Assembly: GCF_016086655.4 (NCBI RefSeq) | Contig: NC_052141.2 | Span: 12,152,001-12,216,000 of the forward strand | Origin: Lepeophtheirus salmonis | Taxonomy: Eukaryota > Arthropoda > Copepoda > Siphonostomatoida > Caligidae | Direction of reading: 5' to 3' | Length of the DNA stretch: 64,000 nucleotides | Shown: piece after piece, positions 35,251-49,700 of the stretch | Layout of the letters: every line of letters starts with the position of its first letter | How positions within the stretch are numbered: position 1 is the stretch's first letter | Program-made: the position numbers and the translations under genes | Notes under the pieces: model-generated | What the model was told of the DNA's origin: nothing | What the model saw: the letters and a program-made list of their open reading frames with translations, nothing else | Database searches by the model: none

Positions 35251-38200
35251 GGCTGGCCCGCGACTACGGGGGCGTGGGGAGACTAAAAGCTTGTCGTCAA
35301 ATTTCTCTAAAAGAAAAAGTTTTTTGCCAATTCATTTTTGTTGTTGTCACAATTGTGAAGTCAAACATTTTCTCCTGTTCATAATGTTTTTTTGTTTTTC
35401 TTAAATGATCAAAAAAGTTATCGTCTCGTAAAAAAATATTACATATTTTTAAAAAGTTATTTTTCAAATTTGGTCTTTTGCCACTTTTTTAAATTTGTAT
35501 TTCTTAAATTTGACATTATTAAAAATCACCCCTCACCCCCCCCCCATCCACCAAGAAATTAAACTTAATCACAACTTGTCTATAAGTGTAAAAAATGGAT
35601 GCAGATTTCCTTCCATCATTACATGTAAACCTAACAATATTCGGTCAATTACTTACCTAATTCTTTTTAATATTCTAAAAAGCTGGAAATTTAAAAAAAA
35701 AAAATTGTATTTCCTAAAAAAATGTCATCAAATAATAATTCATGTCTTTTATCCTAGTCCTTAATTTGTATCGAATTAGTTATTAATATTTGTACATAAT
35801 TGTAATTGTTCCCGTATAAAAATTATCCTCCCTACGCCTATTTTGGAGTCCAGAAGGCTTATTAGAGTTTTTATTATTAATCATGAAAATATCCCAAGAG
35901 AATTTAAAAAAACTTTTAATTCATCACACCCATCACCAAATTTAAAGACAAATTGCACGCCAAAGAGTGCATCAAATTAAAATTAACTAGAAGGGGATTC
36001 AAAATTAGGTAGATAAGTAGCCATGACTATAAAGTGACATTTATATATATATATTTTTGTCTTAATCAAAAATTTAAATTTTAAAATTTGATATATAAAA
36101 ACCTATATCCTATATTCAAAATATGCTATTAATTAGTTATACAATCTTATTTCCATGGTTTAGACAATAAATTAACTATTATAATTGAAAATACTAATAT
36201 ATTTTTCACTAGCTATCCTATTTATATTGTCCCTAATTGTTCCAAAACAAAATTTATTGTACATATTTAGCCATTTCTTAATTTCATTTTTAAACAAATG
36301 AATTTAAGGTTAGACAGCAATGACTGCTTTTGACAGAAAAATATTTGGGTGACAAGGATTTTGACTTGGCCACTTGGCTTAGTTAGGCAAACTGAGAATG
36401 AATATTCGGATATAGAGAAGTTTAATATACCTGTTGTGCCTACTTTTATATATTATGTTTAGGGATATGCTGTGATTAGGTATTAGGGATTGTATAAATC
36501 TTCGTGAGTTTAAATCAACACAAAATATATGTTAATCACTTTGATAGAGGGCATATCTACTGAAAAACATCATTAAATAAACTATAATGCTCCTAATTGC
36601 TCGTTAATACTTTGGAATAGTCAAAAAAGGGCAAAATAATTATGAATAATATTTATATTACATTTTTATTAAATGTATGCTAACGAGTATTTTGACAATT
36701 TTCATATCTCTAATTCTTTAAAAATCCAGAAGAAAAAAATTCCCTAAATCATACCAAAGCTAACAAGTGAATACATTGGAACAGTATTTAATCAGCCTTG
36801 TCAGTTGTCACTTCAATATTTTTCTTGCTGGATTGTGTACACCCCTAGCGACCTATAATCGGTACCTTATACACTTTTGAAATTTTGTATTTTAATGACA
36901 ATATTCTTCCTATGAAAAAATATACTAGAGGGATAAAAATTTCATTTCCCACCCACGTTTAAGCTTGTTCTTTAATTACACAATAATTAATCATATGTAC
37001 CCATGAGTGTGTTTACAAAACTACATATTCTAATAATTATATATATTATGTAAAATTAAAATTTATTATCAAACAAATTTTCAAAAATTCATTCTTTAAG
37101 GTATTTATGAAACCAACATTGTATTTTCAAATAATATTAATTATATTAGACATAAAACATGTAATATTGCTGGTTTAAAGCCAAATTCTGCTAAAGACAA
37201 AATGAGATATTACCACCTGGCTACTGTAATTAAGTAGTACATAGTTTCATCTTCTATTTGATATTTTCTCATATTTTAAGTTGAGGTAATAGTGCTAAAT
37301 CCATTATCATGTTTTCAATAATCAAATTGTTCTTTCTTCCAATTTGTTTTATTAGAAATATGGATGTCGGCCATTTTGTGGGCCTAAACAACCAAGTTCA
37401 ATAAAAATGAAAATTATTTTTCTCATTAATATGAAGGAAAAGAAATAGTGAAAGATTGGATATCAAAAATTAAATATTTAAATTATCTTATTTTCAGTGT
37501 TGATAAAAATAATTAACTATTACAATGAAAAGATATATTTTTGTAATTATCCTTTTAATTTATTATAAAATAAAAAATTGTACAAATCTACCCATTTTTA
37601 ATTCATATAAATATGATTATATTCAAATAACAGTGTTTATCATTCACATCAAGTAGTATTCATGCAATTGATGTCTTTTTATTTTATTTTTAAAGCTATT
37701 TGATGAAGTTTCATCAAGATTTTTTGAAAATTTGTCCGTTTTATGCAGTACAAATATCAATTTTCAAAGCCTAAAATGGTGGTGTTTCCTTCAATCTTGA
37801 TCCAATGTATTATGTCAGTGAAAACCCTCTATAACTAATTTCTCTAATGATTTTAATAGAGTATTTCTAATAAACTGACTGAGGATTCAAAGATAGTGGC
37901 TATAATATAATTTGATCTAATAGGTCTTCGTGGACAAACATTAAGGAAAAAACCGCCTCTTTTTTATTTATTACCAAAACCTAGCTATTATATGAAATAC
38001 TTTAATAAATAAAAAACTCACGTAATAAGATTTATTTCTAAATAAGCTCTCCAGAAAGATTTCTAAAATATAGAAATATCACTAATAAGTCCAATATATC
38101 TATTCATATTCTATTTAGATCTGCATCTAATCGAGAGCTAAAAGTTGGTTTGATATTTAGAGTACGAAATTTGACTGATCATATCTCAATTTGTCAAAAT

Positions 38201-38704
38201 GTAATTTAACACAATTTGACTTTAAACACACGATAATATATGGACTCTTGTAGCTATACAACAGCGACTGATATACGTAACGTCCCTTCTTTGTTTCTTA
38301 TTAAAGCAACTACTACAAATATAAAAATTACTAAAACTATTATTATTATTCATTATCAAACACTAATTCCCCAGTTTTGTTGCTTAAAAAGGATTATTCA
38401 ATGCTAATTATGTAATACATATATGGACACACGCCTCATTATATATGTATGTACTTGTTATGAATATGATGTAATAGTTTATAATAAAAATATGATATGA
38501 AAAACTTTTTTTAATATTATGTGCTGTTTGTATTATTATCTTATCATTATTTGTCAACCAAGGGGATTGAGGACGGGCTGATTCGTCACAAGGGGTTACA
38601 AGTTTCTCATATTTGTTAATTTCATTATTATTATTCATATTAATCAATAGGAAATTGTCTTCCGTAAATTATATCATTAATTAGAATAATAGTTATTAAT
38701 ATCT
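35251..38704. other. Very AT-rich intergenic DNA
   Basis: There is no exon-like stretch over 3.4 kb. It holds a C11-type run at about 35,536-35,546, a (TA)n tract at about 36,043-36,054 and many A/T runs. No repeat family described elsewhere in the window was recognised. Confidence 0.5.
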
Positions 38705-38710
38705 TTTATT
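38705..38710 (-). promoter_or_regulatory. Candidate poly(A) signal for GIT
   Basis: TTTATT on the plus strand is AATAAA on the minus strand, about 225 bp past the GIT stop codon. Confidence 0.5.
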
Positions 38711-38933
38711 ATTTAAAGCGTCTTATAAAGAAAGGCGAGGAGAACAATATTAAGATTTCCCCCTAAAGTTATGATTAAAGTAGATTGCATATATATGGAT
38801 TGATTATATTTATATATATTTGATGAAGTGCATTGAGGCTTGAATCCTCTCCCCTCTTTCTTAGTGTAATTAATTAATATTAACACACACATACATACAC
38901 AATGTCTGTTCATTTTTGTATCAAAAGAGACGA

Positions 38934-41159
38934 TCACTGAAAGAAAGCAACCAATTGTTTGGTGGATTTGGCTATGTCAAAAGCATTTTGAATCACTTGT
39001 TGGGACACGAAGGAAGAGGAGAGGGGCCCTTCTTTCTGAGACCTTATGACCAGTATCCCACATTCTCTTTCAAAGTTTTGAGCAGCGGATGTGAGAGAAC
39101 TGAGTGAACTCCTCATGGACTCGTTCCCCATGTCGTCTGGGAATAGAACAACCATATCCGTTACGGCACGAACTATTCGCTCAGAACAAGGAATAAATGC
39201 GTCAAATTTTTCATCTTTGGCCGTTATAAGGAGTTCCTGTATGCATCTCGTGATTGCCTCGGTTCGTCGGACGACTTCTTCCTGACTAGGTAGGATACCC
39301 GAAGTATCATCATAATAATTGGAAGGATACCTTGCTGAGTAACTCCTAGTAGGTTCATCATATGTGACATCATTTCCGTAGTAGTGTGAAGAGGTGTTAC
39401 CCCGAGGAGTATGAGAGGAATTCATTGATAGATAACTATTTAACTGTGGAACTCCGGATGAACTCGAAGGAGGTGGTGGCGAGCGACTCTCGTACATGGA
39501 AAGCGATCGTGAATCCTCAAACTTTGAATGAATGGGAGAAACTCGGAGGTTTTTATTTTCGAGTATAAGTTTATTCACAGTTGTAGTAAGTCGAGCAATC
39601 TCGGATCTCATGTCATCATTTGAGTCTATGAGGTGCTGAACTCTAAGTTCAGAACTCTCTAATTGAGTTTTTAATTTGATGTAGTCCCCACCTGAGAGGT
39701 GAGGGCCGCCGCCACTTCGATTCGATATAGAGTCCTTCTTTGATTTAATGAGATTATTAGCATTATTGTTGTTATGGCATGATTCAAGCTCTTTCTCCAC
39801 TAATTCATCCTCATCATCCTCGGGAACTTGATAGTAGTCATCATCTGACGCAACATGATCATAAATTGGTTCCTCATCTCCCCCAAAAGCAAGAGATTTT
39901 ATCCTCTGACTTGGAGTCGTCTTGGCTTTAAGGGGCCATTTATTATCTAACTCCGTTTGTCGACGACGAACTTCCTTCAGAACATCAATGACAAGGCCCG
40001 CAAATTCTAAACTATTAAGTCTGGCTAGTTTTTGGCGCCCTTGGTTTCGTGTCGTACCATAGTCAGGGTTGACGGGCAAAAAAGGAATAATTGCGGATTT
40101 GTTACCAGGAGAGTTGGAATTAGAGGCCCAGAGACTATCCGTCTCACGGCGATCCACTTCATCGTAGACATCAATGGCAAGCTCTTCAAATACTGAATTG
40201 TTCAGACCTAGATTATGAATAATAATCGTACATATTAAATATTAAAATAATGAAAGCTGGAATACCTTGTAATTTTCTTTTGGCAATGCGATGAGCCTCT
40301 CCCTGTGATCTATCAGACTCGGGAATAAGAAAATGCTGACCAGAGATATGCTCTGGTCGTTTCTGGCACAAATAATACGTTAGTCTATCACTTAATTCAA
40401 ATTGTGAAGAAAAAATCCGTTGAGAGAGAGTGTTGTGACCCGATGTCTTGGCATAGTCCGTCGCAGATTTTCCAGACTTGTCAACAGCACCAGGGTCAGC
40501 TCCATAGACGAGGAGAAGCTCAACTTGTCCCGCTTGACCAGCTCGCCCCGCAACCTATCAACAACAATCTTAATTAATTGAGCCTGGATTAAAATAGGAA
40601 AGGAAGGATTCTTTCCTACCATAAGAGGTGTGGAATTCTTTTCTGGATGGTAATAATTGGGATCCGCACCTTGGGAAAGGAGCCGGAGACTCGTTTCCAG
40701 ATTGGAAGTGCGAACACTGGAATGGAGCTGCCGGCTCAGCTCGGACTCCGTAACGAACTCGTCCTTTCCCGTGGGTTTATAGAGAAAGGCCAGAGTGGCG
40801 TGTTTGGCACGGATGAATTCAAACTTGAGGGGATGAAGAGGATCAGAGGCCTGGGGCTTGGATGTGGGATTGGAGGAAGGGGCCTCCGCCTTGTGGGGGT
40901 TGAGGAGGGAATACTCCCAGATGGAGTTGGCCCCATTGGCGTACAGGGATTGCACCATGTGGAGTTGTTCTGGGATCCAATTGCTTTGGCGCAGTGCTTT
41001 AATATGCGAGACGTGTCGTCCCAGAGTCCGGTGCACGGAGCAACAGTCCGAACAGAGAAGAATGCCACGGTTGATGGAGGCCCAGGAGGGGCCCAGTGCA
41101 CCGCAGTCCCCGCACACGCTCATGGGACGGGGAGACTTGAAAGAACCTTTGGATATCAT
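38934..41159 (-). CDS. GIT: ARF GTPase-activating protein GIT (GRK-interactor), 3 exons, 700 aa
   Basis: GIT proteins stimulate GTP hydrolysis on Arf6 and scaffold PIX/PAK/paxillin at focal adhesions and synapses. Exons on the minus strand are 41159-40620, 40554-40266 and 40207-38934, with introns of 65 and 58 bp and GT-AG ends; phases agree. The start is the ATG at 41159; an in-frame TAG lies upstream and the longer frame opens only with GTG. Domains: ArfGAP zinc finger C16-x2-C19-x16-C36-x2-C39, with arginine finger R44 in VHRTLGRH. Ankyrin repeats follow at about 125-225. The Spa2-homology region has VYDEVDRRETDSLW (about 290) and FLPVNPDYGTTRNQG (about 318). A coiled coil lies at 450-499, and a paxillin-binding four-helix domain at about 578-700 ends DIAKSTKQLV. 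Human GIT1 is 761 aa, so the length is normal. Antisense frames of up to 178 codons over exon 1 are shadows. Confidence 0.95.
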
Positions 41160-42039
41160 GTCCAAGTGGGACACCTTCAATAACTTCACCACCCCAAGTC
41201 TTGATGTCTACACTCAATAGTCAATCGCATTCCTCCTCTCCTACATCTACTTTACTTTATAGACTGTAGAGGTGCTTACTGCTTAGCTGGGATGCCCTAT
41301 GCTAGTAGTGCTAGTAGTAAGAAATATGACTAATAGGAGTGATCTAACAACTACACAGATAGACAGTCCACAACCTATTCCTAGCTATTCCCTATTCAGT
41401 CACCTTCTCTCTCTCTCTCTCTCTCTCTCCTCTCTTTCTAGCTTAAGCTTCTTCTTCTTCTTAATATTATATATGTAAAAGAACAAAAGTTGTAGAGCAA
41501 ACACAACGGATTTATTAAGTCATTTTTTATCGTGACGTCATTTGGCGAATTTGTTATGCTAGCTAAATGTAATGCATCAAAAGCACAAAAGTAGTCATTA
41601 AAATTTGTTTGCCCATTAATTCCTTACTTATTCCCGCTCTATTTAGATCTTTCAAAATATCGTTATCTTCCTGTATTTGGTGTTCCAATGACGTCATTCC
41701 TGATGCAAGTAGATATTTTTAAGTGAGATCTCTACAAATCGTTGCTGCCAATTTGTTAAAATAACACTACTTCTTATTTAATTCTTCTTTGCTCCAACTA
41801 GCTAATTGAAGCAGCAGCAGCTGTTCTTTGAATGTTCCTCCAATCAAGAGTCAGTACTCACTTCCCATACACACTCTCTCCTTTATCCATTGTTTGGATT
41901 GGTAGATTCTCATACTATTATCATATTTTGATATGATTGAATAAGTTTAGAGGTGTATGAAATATGTCCTTAAAAGCGGGACTTTTGAATCTGAAGATGG
42001 GTTTCATTATTATCTAATACTTGATAAGGGAACATCTAT
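41160..42039. other. Promoter/5' region between GIT and LYST, with CT microsatellite
   Basis: The two genes are head to head, 2.6 kb apart. A (CT)n tract lies at about 41,407-41,429, followed by CTTCTTCTTCTT, roughly 250 bp upstream of the GIT start. Such tracts are common near arthropod promoters, but no TATA box or initiator was identified. Confidence 0.4.
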
Positions 42040-42290
42040 ATATAGGCTGTATGCTTATGAAAGGCTATGGCAAATGAGGGTTTGTTGGGGAATTTATATA
42101 AGTCATTCTTGGGCTCGGAGTAGAATGTCCTACTCTATATATTATGGAGTAGGATTTTTGTTAATTCCCTCATTCTCCCAGGACTGCTTGCTTCTGATCT
42201 AATAAAACGTCATAAAACGAAGCTACTCTCCTCCCAGACCTTCTTCAGATTGTCAGGGTTACCACCTTCATTTTTGATTTATTTTACTCG
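42040..42290 (+). repeat. Dispersed repeat family 1, copy (opposite orientation)
   Basis: 'cttatgaaaggctatggcaa', 'ctcggagtagaatgtcctac', 'ctgcttgcttctgatctaat', 'aaaacgtcataaaacgaagc', 'ttcttcagattgtcagggtt', 'accaccttcatttttgattt'. It sits in the spacer between two housekeeping-type genes. Confidence 0.7.
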
Positions 42291-43788
42291 AGACAACGTT
42301 AGCTGTTTTTGGGGTACATATACAATAAGAATCTATATTTTTTTTCTATCTTTCTTGATTTTCATAGCATGTACAAGTATAACTATAGTACACAGTGGGA
42401 GAATATAACAGTTGACGTGATTTTACGCGAGACTAACATCCTCATGCAGCTTACACATAACGATATATTTTGCCACGCCAGATGTCGCTCTATTCTACAA
42501 TGGATTACGTCATAAAATCTTTTTTTGTCCCTTATGCAACTTTTCTTCCCTTCGCAGAATTTACCTTGTTAGTTCAATTAATAGGGAGTAATTTATGAAG
42601 GACATATATATATATATATATTATGCAGTAATATTTGATGCTCCTGGCGGAGAAAAATATATTGCGATGGCAAATATTTTGTACAAATATTAATCACGAG
42701 GTCTTCCTTTTGCTCCCTTAATTTTAAAGCTTTATATTTGATCCCAAATGTTTATTAGGATGAGAATGAGGAACTCTAACCGCTGCCCCTCCTCCTCCTA
42801 GTAAGACATCCAAAATCTTCTTCCACTAAAGGTCTTTTTTTTTATGTAATCATATTATTACATTTAAAATGTTAAATTGAGTGTAAATTATAATCATAAA
42901 ATCAGGAGCATGATAAATTCAGCGCTCCCTCCTTTCACTTCATTTCCACTGTTGATGTTTTCTTTCTACTAATTCATAAAACGGATTTAGGGCCGTTCTG
43001 TCACTCCATCATCATCATTGATGACATAAGAATATAATATTAAATATGTCCTAGGAAAGTAACTACTAACTAGGTAATCAAATTAGGATGAATGAAACAT
43101 ACACAAACTTTACTTCCTCATTGAATGGAGACTCGATGGTGAAGTTATAGACACTCTTCTAGAGTACTGAAATAGGTAGGAAAAGAGAGGACGAAAAGTG
43201 AATACCAGTCACTCTCGCCTCTTCTTTGGGAATAAAAGTACTACTGATTCCGCCAAACCCTTCCTCTCTTTTTTTTTTTTTTTTTTCTTGAGGGAGATTC
43301 CTTTCTGTACTTTATTGCGTGTGTGTGTGTCTATGTCAGTGTCTTCCCACTTCCCAGTAGTAGTAAGTGCTCATTTCAAGCCAAAAGGCTCTTTTCAACT
43401 GTATCGGATCGTGTCTCCGACGTCTCCTCTCCCTGGATACTTTTGCTTAGGGTATTATTTATAAATTCCACCCTATCATAACTTCATTTCTATTATAGTT
43501 TCAAATTCGAACACAAAATGTATTTTAAAAATCGAGAATGTATAAAAACAAATTGACAAAGAGCATGAAAGAAGGAGTAGAGTACTGTACATCATGGATC
43601 TATCAATTATTATTAATAGACTAATATAATCTAGTTCTCATGTCTATAAATATCCTATGAATTATCTCCTGTTGACTTTGTGGGTGTTGATCCTTTTGCC
43701 ACCTCTCCCTACTTTAACTTAATATTTCCAATCACCAGATAACAAAATAACAAATAAGTCTTTAACCCTCTTTCATTCTATCACAATC
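42291..43788. other. LYST upstream region, no gene seen
   Basis: (TA)n at about 42,604-42,621, a T20-type run at about 43,269-43,286 and a short GT repeat at about 43,319-43,331. The frames of 68 and 88 codons lack motifs. Confidence 0.4.
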
Positions 43789-46700
43789 ATGCGTCGATTC
43801 TTTTGTAGGCGGCCTCGGTGTAAGATCCTCATGATTCCCATCCTTAATTTTATTTTATTGTCTAGCTGCTCAACTGATTAATGATCCCCTTGTTTTTAGC
43901 TGCTCCAACGAGTATGCCGCAGGAGGAAGAAAGTTCCAGCTCAATCTGGAAGATCTACAAAAGTTATGGGAATCCTCATTTGGAGCAAGCACAGCAATGG
44001 CTGGATTATTTTTTAATGCGATCCTATGAGGAAGGTGTAACTCATGCAAGGCCTGAAGTTGTGGAGGATTTAGTTCAAGTGATTTTAAGGGAACTGAATC
44101 CTGAATTTAACAAACAACAGCCTTCACCACTAAAAGGACGACTATGGAGAATATTCATATTTTTGGAGCAGTTGGAAGGTCGCTATGTCATTGTATCAAA
44201 TGCTCATGGATTTGCTGAACTTTTAATTAATCTATTAGAAGTAAGTTCGTTTGGAAAAAGGATCACATAATATATATATATATTCATTGACTTCCCTAAC
44301 TTAGTACCTAATCGAAAAAACACTACAGGAAAGACGGAGTTCAGTAGAGGAAGCAGATTTAGCGAAAAGGAAGACTAAAATTCCTAAAGTGGATTTTTAT
44401 GATGTTTTAGCACTTTGGAGGAACATTGACTCCAAGTATTGTCAGAGTTCGAAACATTCCAAAAATATTAGCTTACCTGAAAATTCTTTAGCTAAGCACC
44501 AAAATGATCCATTTGAAAGTAAAAGTACCTCTAAGTATTCAAAAAAAGTCACATCAGGTCCGACTCAAAAATAGACTTCGCTATACATCAAAGCCCCCCT
44601 CCAAAGATGTCTCAAAAACTCATAATTCCAAATATATTAACATACTTAGTAAAGGTAAACAATTATCCTACTCAAATCATTAATTAATTATGTAAACTTT
44701 CCATTTTTTGCAGCCTATGATGATGACAGTGAGTCAACTCTTCAAGAAAGCTTTTTATTACATTCATCAAAGATAAGCTATATTCCACAGAATCCTTTAG
44801 ACTTTGACTACTTTGATATGGTTCTGCGCTCAAGTGATGAATCTATACGTATAAACGAATGGAGACGTTCCATTCACAACGGATATGCTCCAGTGGCACG
44901 TATTCCACTTCGAAGCCCAGTGACTGATGAACTACACGAAAGTTACGACTTATTCATTGTTGTTTTGAATGTACTCACCAAATTAATAGATCGAGAAACG
45001 AGAGTTCGAAATATAAAGACATCTTACTTTGTTGCTCTTCTTGTAGCATCCTTCGCTTGTGAAAAAGTATCTGTATTATTGGATGAGAATGAACGGATAA
45101 CTACTACGGACCTTTTGTTACCCTTACTTAAACTTTTGTTGACCTCGTTGGTCGAGCTTTGTTTTACCTCTCGGGATAATTCTCAAGTAATAATACTGAC
45201 GAGCTTAAACGCAGTAAGTCGGATATTTCATTCCAACGGACCTCCACCAGCATCTTTATTACAAATGCAAACATGTGTTCTTCGCATTGTTTCATCCCTC
45301 TCATTTGGCGGAGGCTCCAAATTGACTCTACAAGCCTTATTTGACAAAAGACAAGGGGATTGTATTCAAATATTTGTCAAAAATGAAGACTTTCACCAAA
45401 CACTCAAATTAATTACGTCTCAATCCAATGAATTACCTAAAGAAGACATAGAAGATTACTTCTATGAACTGAAAAAAGTATTTATTTCCTATAAAGGAAC
45501 GTGCAGTAACAGCGGTGAAACTGTAAACCTACATTCCGCATTTAGATCTCTCATGATATTTTCCTCAGAGCTTATAAGGCTCTATGGTCTCAATTCTATT
45601 TTACCCATTTTAAAACTTGATACAGGATGTATTTTATGTGTTCATCCCTCTTTTGCTTGGGAATGTCTTCTACAACGTTCTCCAGTTCCTCTTCGTGAGG
45701 ATATTTATAAAGTGGTAGAGCGGATTGTTATTCACTATTCATTGACTCATTACAATAAGGACTCTCGTAAGAAAAGGGACAAACCCACCTCTGCAACATC
45801 AACTCCGTCTTCTCCTGTCTCCTCATCATATAATGCGAGTAAGTTCTCAGATTCAGACTCTGCATTTTGCACGTCTGAAAACTCATTTGACTCGAAAGAA
45901 CAGTCCCTATATGGAGAGCATTCCTCCACTCTCTCCACTTATTTGCTACTCATGGAAAAGTTTTTCCAAGATGAAGATAATCTCATGGACTTGATGGATC
46001 ATATAATGCGTCTCTTCAATTCAGTTCATCCTCAAATGAATAAAAAAATATTTTTGGACGTGATCCTCCCTGCCTTCAGAATTTATAAAAACCATAAGAT
46101 CCTCTCATCCTTTTGTTTATTTGTGTTATCCTCCTGCATCACTTGGGAAACTCGATTCAAGAGTGACAAAAACGTTGGCTACTACGAACTCGCGCTTCAA
46201 AATGATATTCCTAATTTACTGTCGGGAATCTCTGACCGAGCCTTCTCAGTATATTCTTCCTTTGTGAGAGTTGAGCTATGTAAGGTAGCATTTGACATTA
46301 CCCAAGATTATTTCTGTGATTGCATCCCGGAAGATATACTCATCCGACATACCAAATATAACCGAGTTGTCAAACTAACAGCAGAAAATAAGACAGTGCA
46401 AAAATTATATGATCTGATTGTCAATACTGAGTGTGTGAATGAAGAACTCGTCATCTTATGGGAAGAAACATTTCGACTCCTTGTCAATTTTCCCCATTTT
46501 AAAAGTTTTTGCTTTTGGAAAGGTTTGGACAAGGTAGTTAAAGACTCTTTGGAACCCAATATAACGAACGTAACTGTTGTTTCTGTTCTGCTTAAAGTTC
46601 TCATTCAGTTGGGTACTGCAAAGCCTGTTCTCGCTCATCGAAGGGATGGTTCCTCCTATAATTTTCATTCATTGAATAAATGTTTGGAAAATGTGGCTGA

Positions 46701-49700
46701 GTACTACGTTGAAAATGCACCAAATCCTGAGGTTTTAAAGCCCATTACCAAAGAAATGTTCCTGGTGAACTTCATTCCTAAAAGAAGGCCCTCCCAGTTG
46801 ACAGCTCCCATATTCGAAAAGGATGACTTCTTTGATAATAATACACATTTAATTGAATGTCCACATGAAGAAACTCATTATGATGCATCAGATGAGGATT
46901 CTACAGAGGAAAAAAGTGATAAAAAGGAAGCGAATCCCCTTTTTCTACTAAATAAGACCATTAATAAAAACAAAATTGTCATTCAAACATCATTTAATTT
47001 TATAGCAGCCTGTGCGGAAAAGTTTCCATCTGTTGCACAGTATGGAATATCCTTTTGGATTCGAGCCTGCAAAGTTGATTATGAAACATGCAAATACATT
47101 AACAAATTGAAGATCCCTTCATTTCTGATTGAAGAGTTCAAGGCTTTAATTATAGATGGGAAGGCCAAATATGTCACTTTGATTGAAAGTCTGGCATACT
47201 TTTTAGACATTACAACAGTTAATTTTTGTCTTGAAAGAAAAGATTTAATCAACTTAATTGACATTTTTAAATCCGAATCAGTTCCAAGTGCGATGCCCTT
47301 TTTGGAACTACTTAAAACCATTTCTTTACGAGTTACGAACCCTTTGACTCCCAAGTATTCCATTGTTTTTTCCTCAATTAAAAACTATCGATTTCGTACT
47401 CGAATACCAAGCTACTATGTCATAGATTTTTCCTTCATTCTATGGGTTAAGTGTACAAATAAAAATGGAACAGTATTTACCTTTGATTCCGAAAGTGGGT
47501 TCTTCATTGGGATTGATATAAATCCTGAACAGAAAAATATATTTGTATACTTATCCAGGAATTTGGTGGAAGTCTTTACTATAACCTTCTACTCGAAAGG
47601 TCTTGCTGTGAATGGCTGGAATCACATAACTATTTCTATGAGACCTAGTAAGGGAGAACTTAGTGTGATAGTTAATGGCACACTATCCTTTGCAAATAAA
47701 AGCGCCAAATATCCCATTTCAAAAGGAAAGGGGTTTTCTCAAGTGATGACCCTTTTTCCGTCAGTGTTTGAATATTCGGACATTCGAATATGCAAAGGTT
47801 TTCTGAAAGAGGAGGATTCTTTGGCGCTTTTCATGCGCGGTCATCAGCACCGGTCTCGAAATTCAGAATTTATCATCAAACAGTTCCCAGATCTTTTAAA
47901 AATCCATCCACTAATGAGTCAGGTGTCCCAAGAAGAGATTCTTATAGTTCACTTTGATCCACAAAATCCAAAACATTTACTTGTATATGATGAGGAGCGG
48001 GATAATATCCCTTCTTCTCTTCTGCCACCAAGTGTTGTAACAAGTCTTTGTAGTGATGAAGTGATTGACAATCATGGAACTCGACTTTGGAATGTAGTGG
48101 GACAGTGTGGTGGGATTGGAACTCTTCTACTCTTGGAGGCTAGGATCCTAGAATTAAAACTACCTGATGTTTATTTTGCATTAGGTTTGGAAATAACTTT
48201 AAACGTTGCTCTGAATTCATTTGAGGGAAAGGAAGATTTTGATTTAATGGATGGGTTTGTCCTTCTCTCATCACTGTTGGCCTCACAAAAACCTGGTCTC
48301 TTCACACTGTCTGTCTTGGTAAATAAAAGTTTGAATGAGGATATTATACTCTTTGATCCACACAAGTTGACCATTGATTGGAGAGAAGTGGACAAAGGCC
48401 CAATTTTGATCTATCCAGAATTACTTGAACTCGTATTTGTTTTTTCTAACTTAGTTTCACACCAACTAGATGGAGAGAAGTATAGCAAATTACAGAGTGG
48501 AATGGATTCAAAGTCATTGTTTGATGTTTTTATTAAGCTCATTGGTCGACTTGTGGAATTCTCTAATGATTTTCACGCACACAATCATAAACAGCTCAGG
48601 GAAATTAGTTTTGATTCGAAGCTAATGCATTATCTAAAGGAATCATGCATTGAAGATGAACAATTTCAATTGAATATGAGTATTGTTGAAGAAATAGGTG
48701 ATATTTTTGGAACTCTTATTGGATCTCCTCCAGATCTGGAAATGGTATCCAAGATGGTAAAGCATTGTCTTTTCATTCATGATCCATTATTCACTTATAT
48801 TTCTCATACCAAATCCTCGATTTATCTCTTAGAGTCTCCTTCTAATAATTCGTTGAATGATGTTCATGGAAACAGTGCTACGGTTTCATGGAAAGTTGAG
48901 GAAGGGGAAGAAGTGGCGAAGAAGGAAATCGAGGAAGAATGTACGTATCACATAGTTGACGAATGTAATCAGCCATGGGGAAGAAAGTCTCTGGAAAGGA
49001 AAATGGATAATCATAAAATAAGTCAAGTTATGGAAGCTGAAATTAACAAAGTATCTCCAATAGAAGGAAAATTCTCTTTACTCCTTTGTAAATTTCTAAA
49101 TGTACTGGCAAATTCTCTCATAAATACCCCAGATGGTAGTAACTCACGATGTAGCGATGTTTTTCAACCTGAAGTACTCCTTTCTTTGGTGAACCACCCA
49201 CATCCCGGAGTTCGATGTGAAGCTGTTAATTTGATTAATTGTTGGTTGCAACGATCTTCTACCAAAGGAGATAAAATATATTTTCTATTGTCAAATCAAC
49301 TTTTATCCTTTCCTGTTACCGAAGGGATCATCAACAAGTGTCTAGACATAGCACATAAAATAATTGGATTCAATTTGCAGGAATATCATTCTTCTTCTTT
49401 TTTCGAGGAGGATGAACCTCTTATATCTCCTTCTGTTGCATTAATCCCTACCCTTGCCCTTCTACCGTATACTGTGAATGAATTAAGTTTGGCTCATGGG
49501 ATTATTAACCACATACATCGAGTCTTAGCTAAAGATATTGCCACTTTGAAAAAGCTTGTTCTAAACTTTGAATTGTTGCGTATACTTCTAGCCACTCTGA
49601 AGGCTGTGACACATACCAATAATTTATGTTTAGATATATGTGGTCAGGATTCCAGGGAAATACTTACAAATGATCTGAATAACTTATTTGGTCTTGTGGT

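Noticed and set aside
41160..41192. Extension of GIT by 11 residues to 41192
   Set aside because: That frame begins with GTG, not ATG. The first ATG after an in-frame stop is at 41159.
40647..41220. Plus-strand frames of 178 and 120 codons over GIT exon 1
   Set aside because: They mirror the GC-richer ArfGAP exon on the opposite strand and show no domain. The minus-strand frame has the full zinc finger and conserved splice sites.
44502..44555. A 33-39-bp micro-intron explaining the LYST exon 3 frame change
   Set aside because: The GT...AG candidates are multiples of three and so do not change the frame, and they are shorter than any intron seen here.
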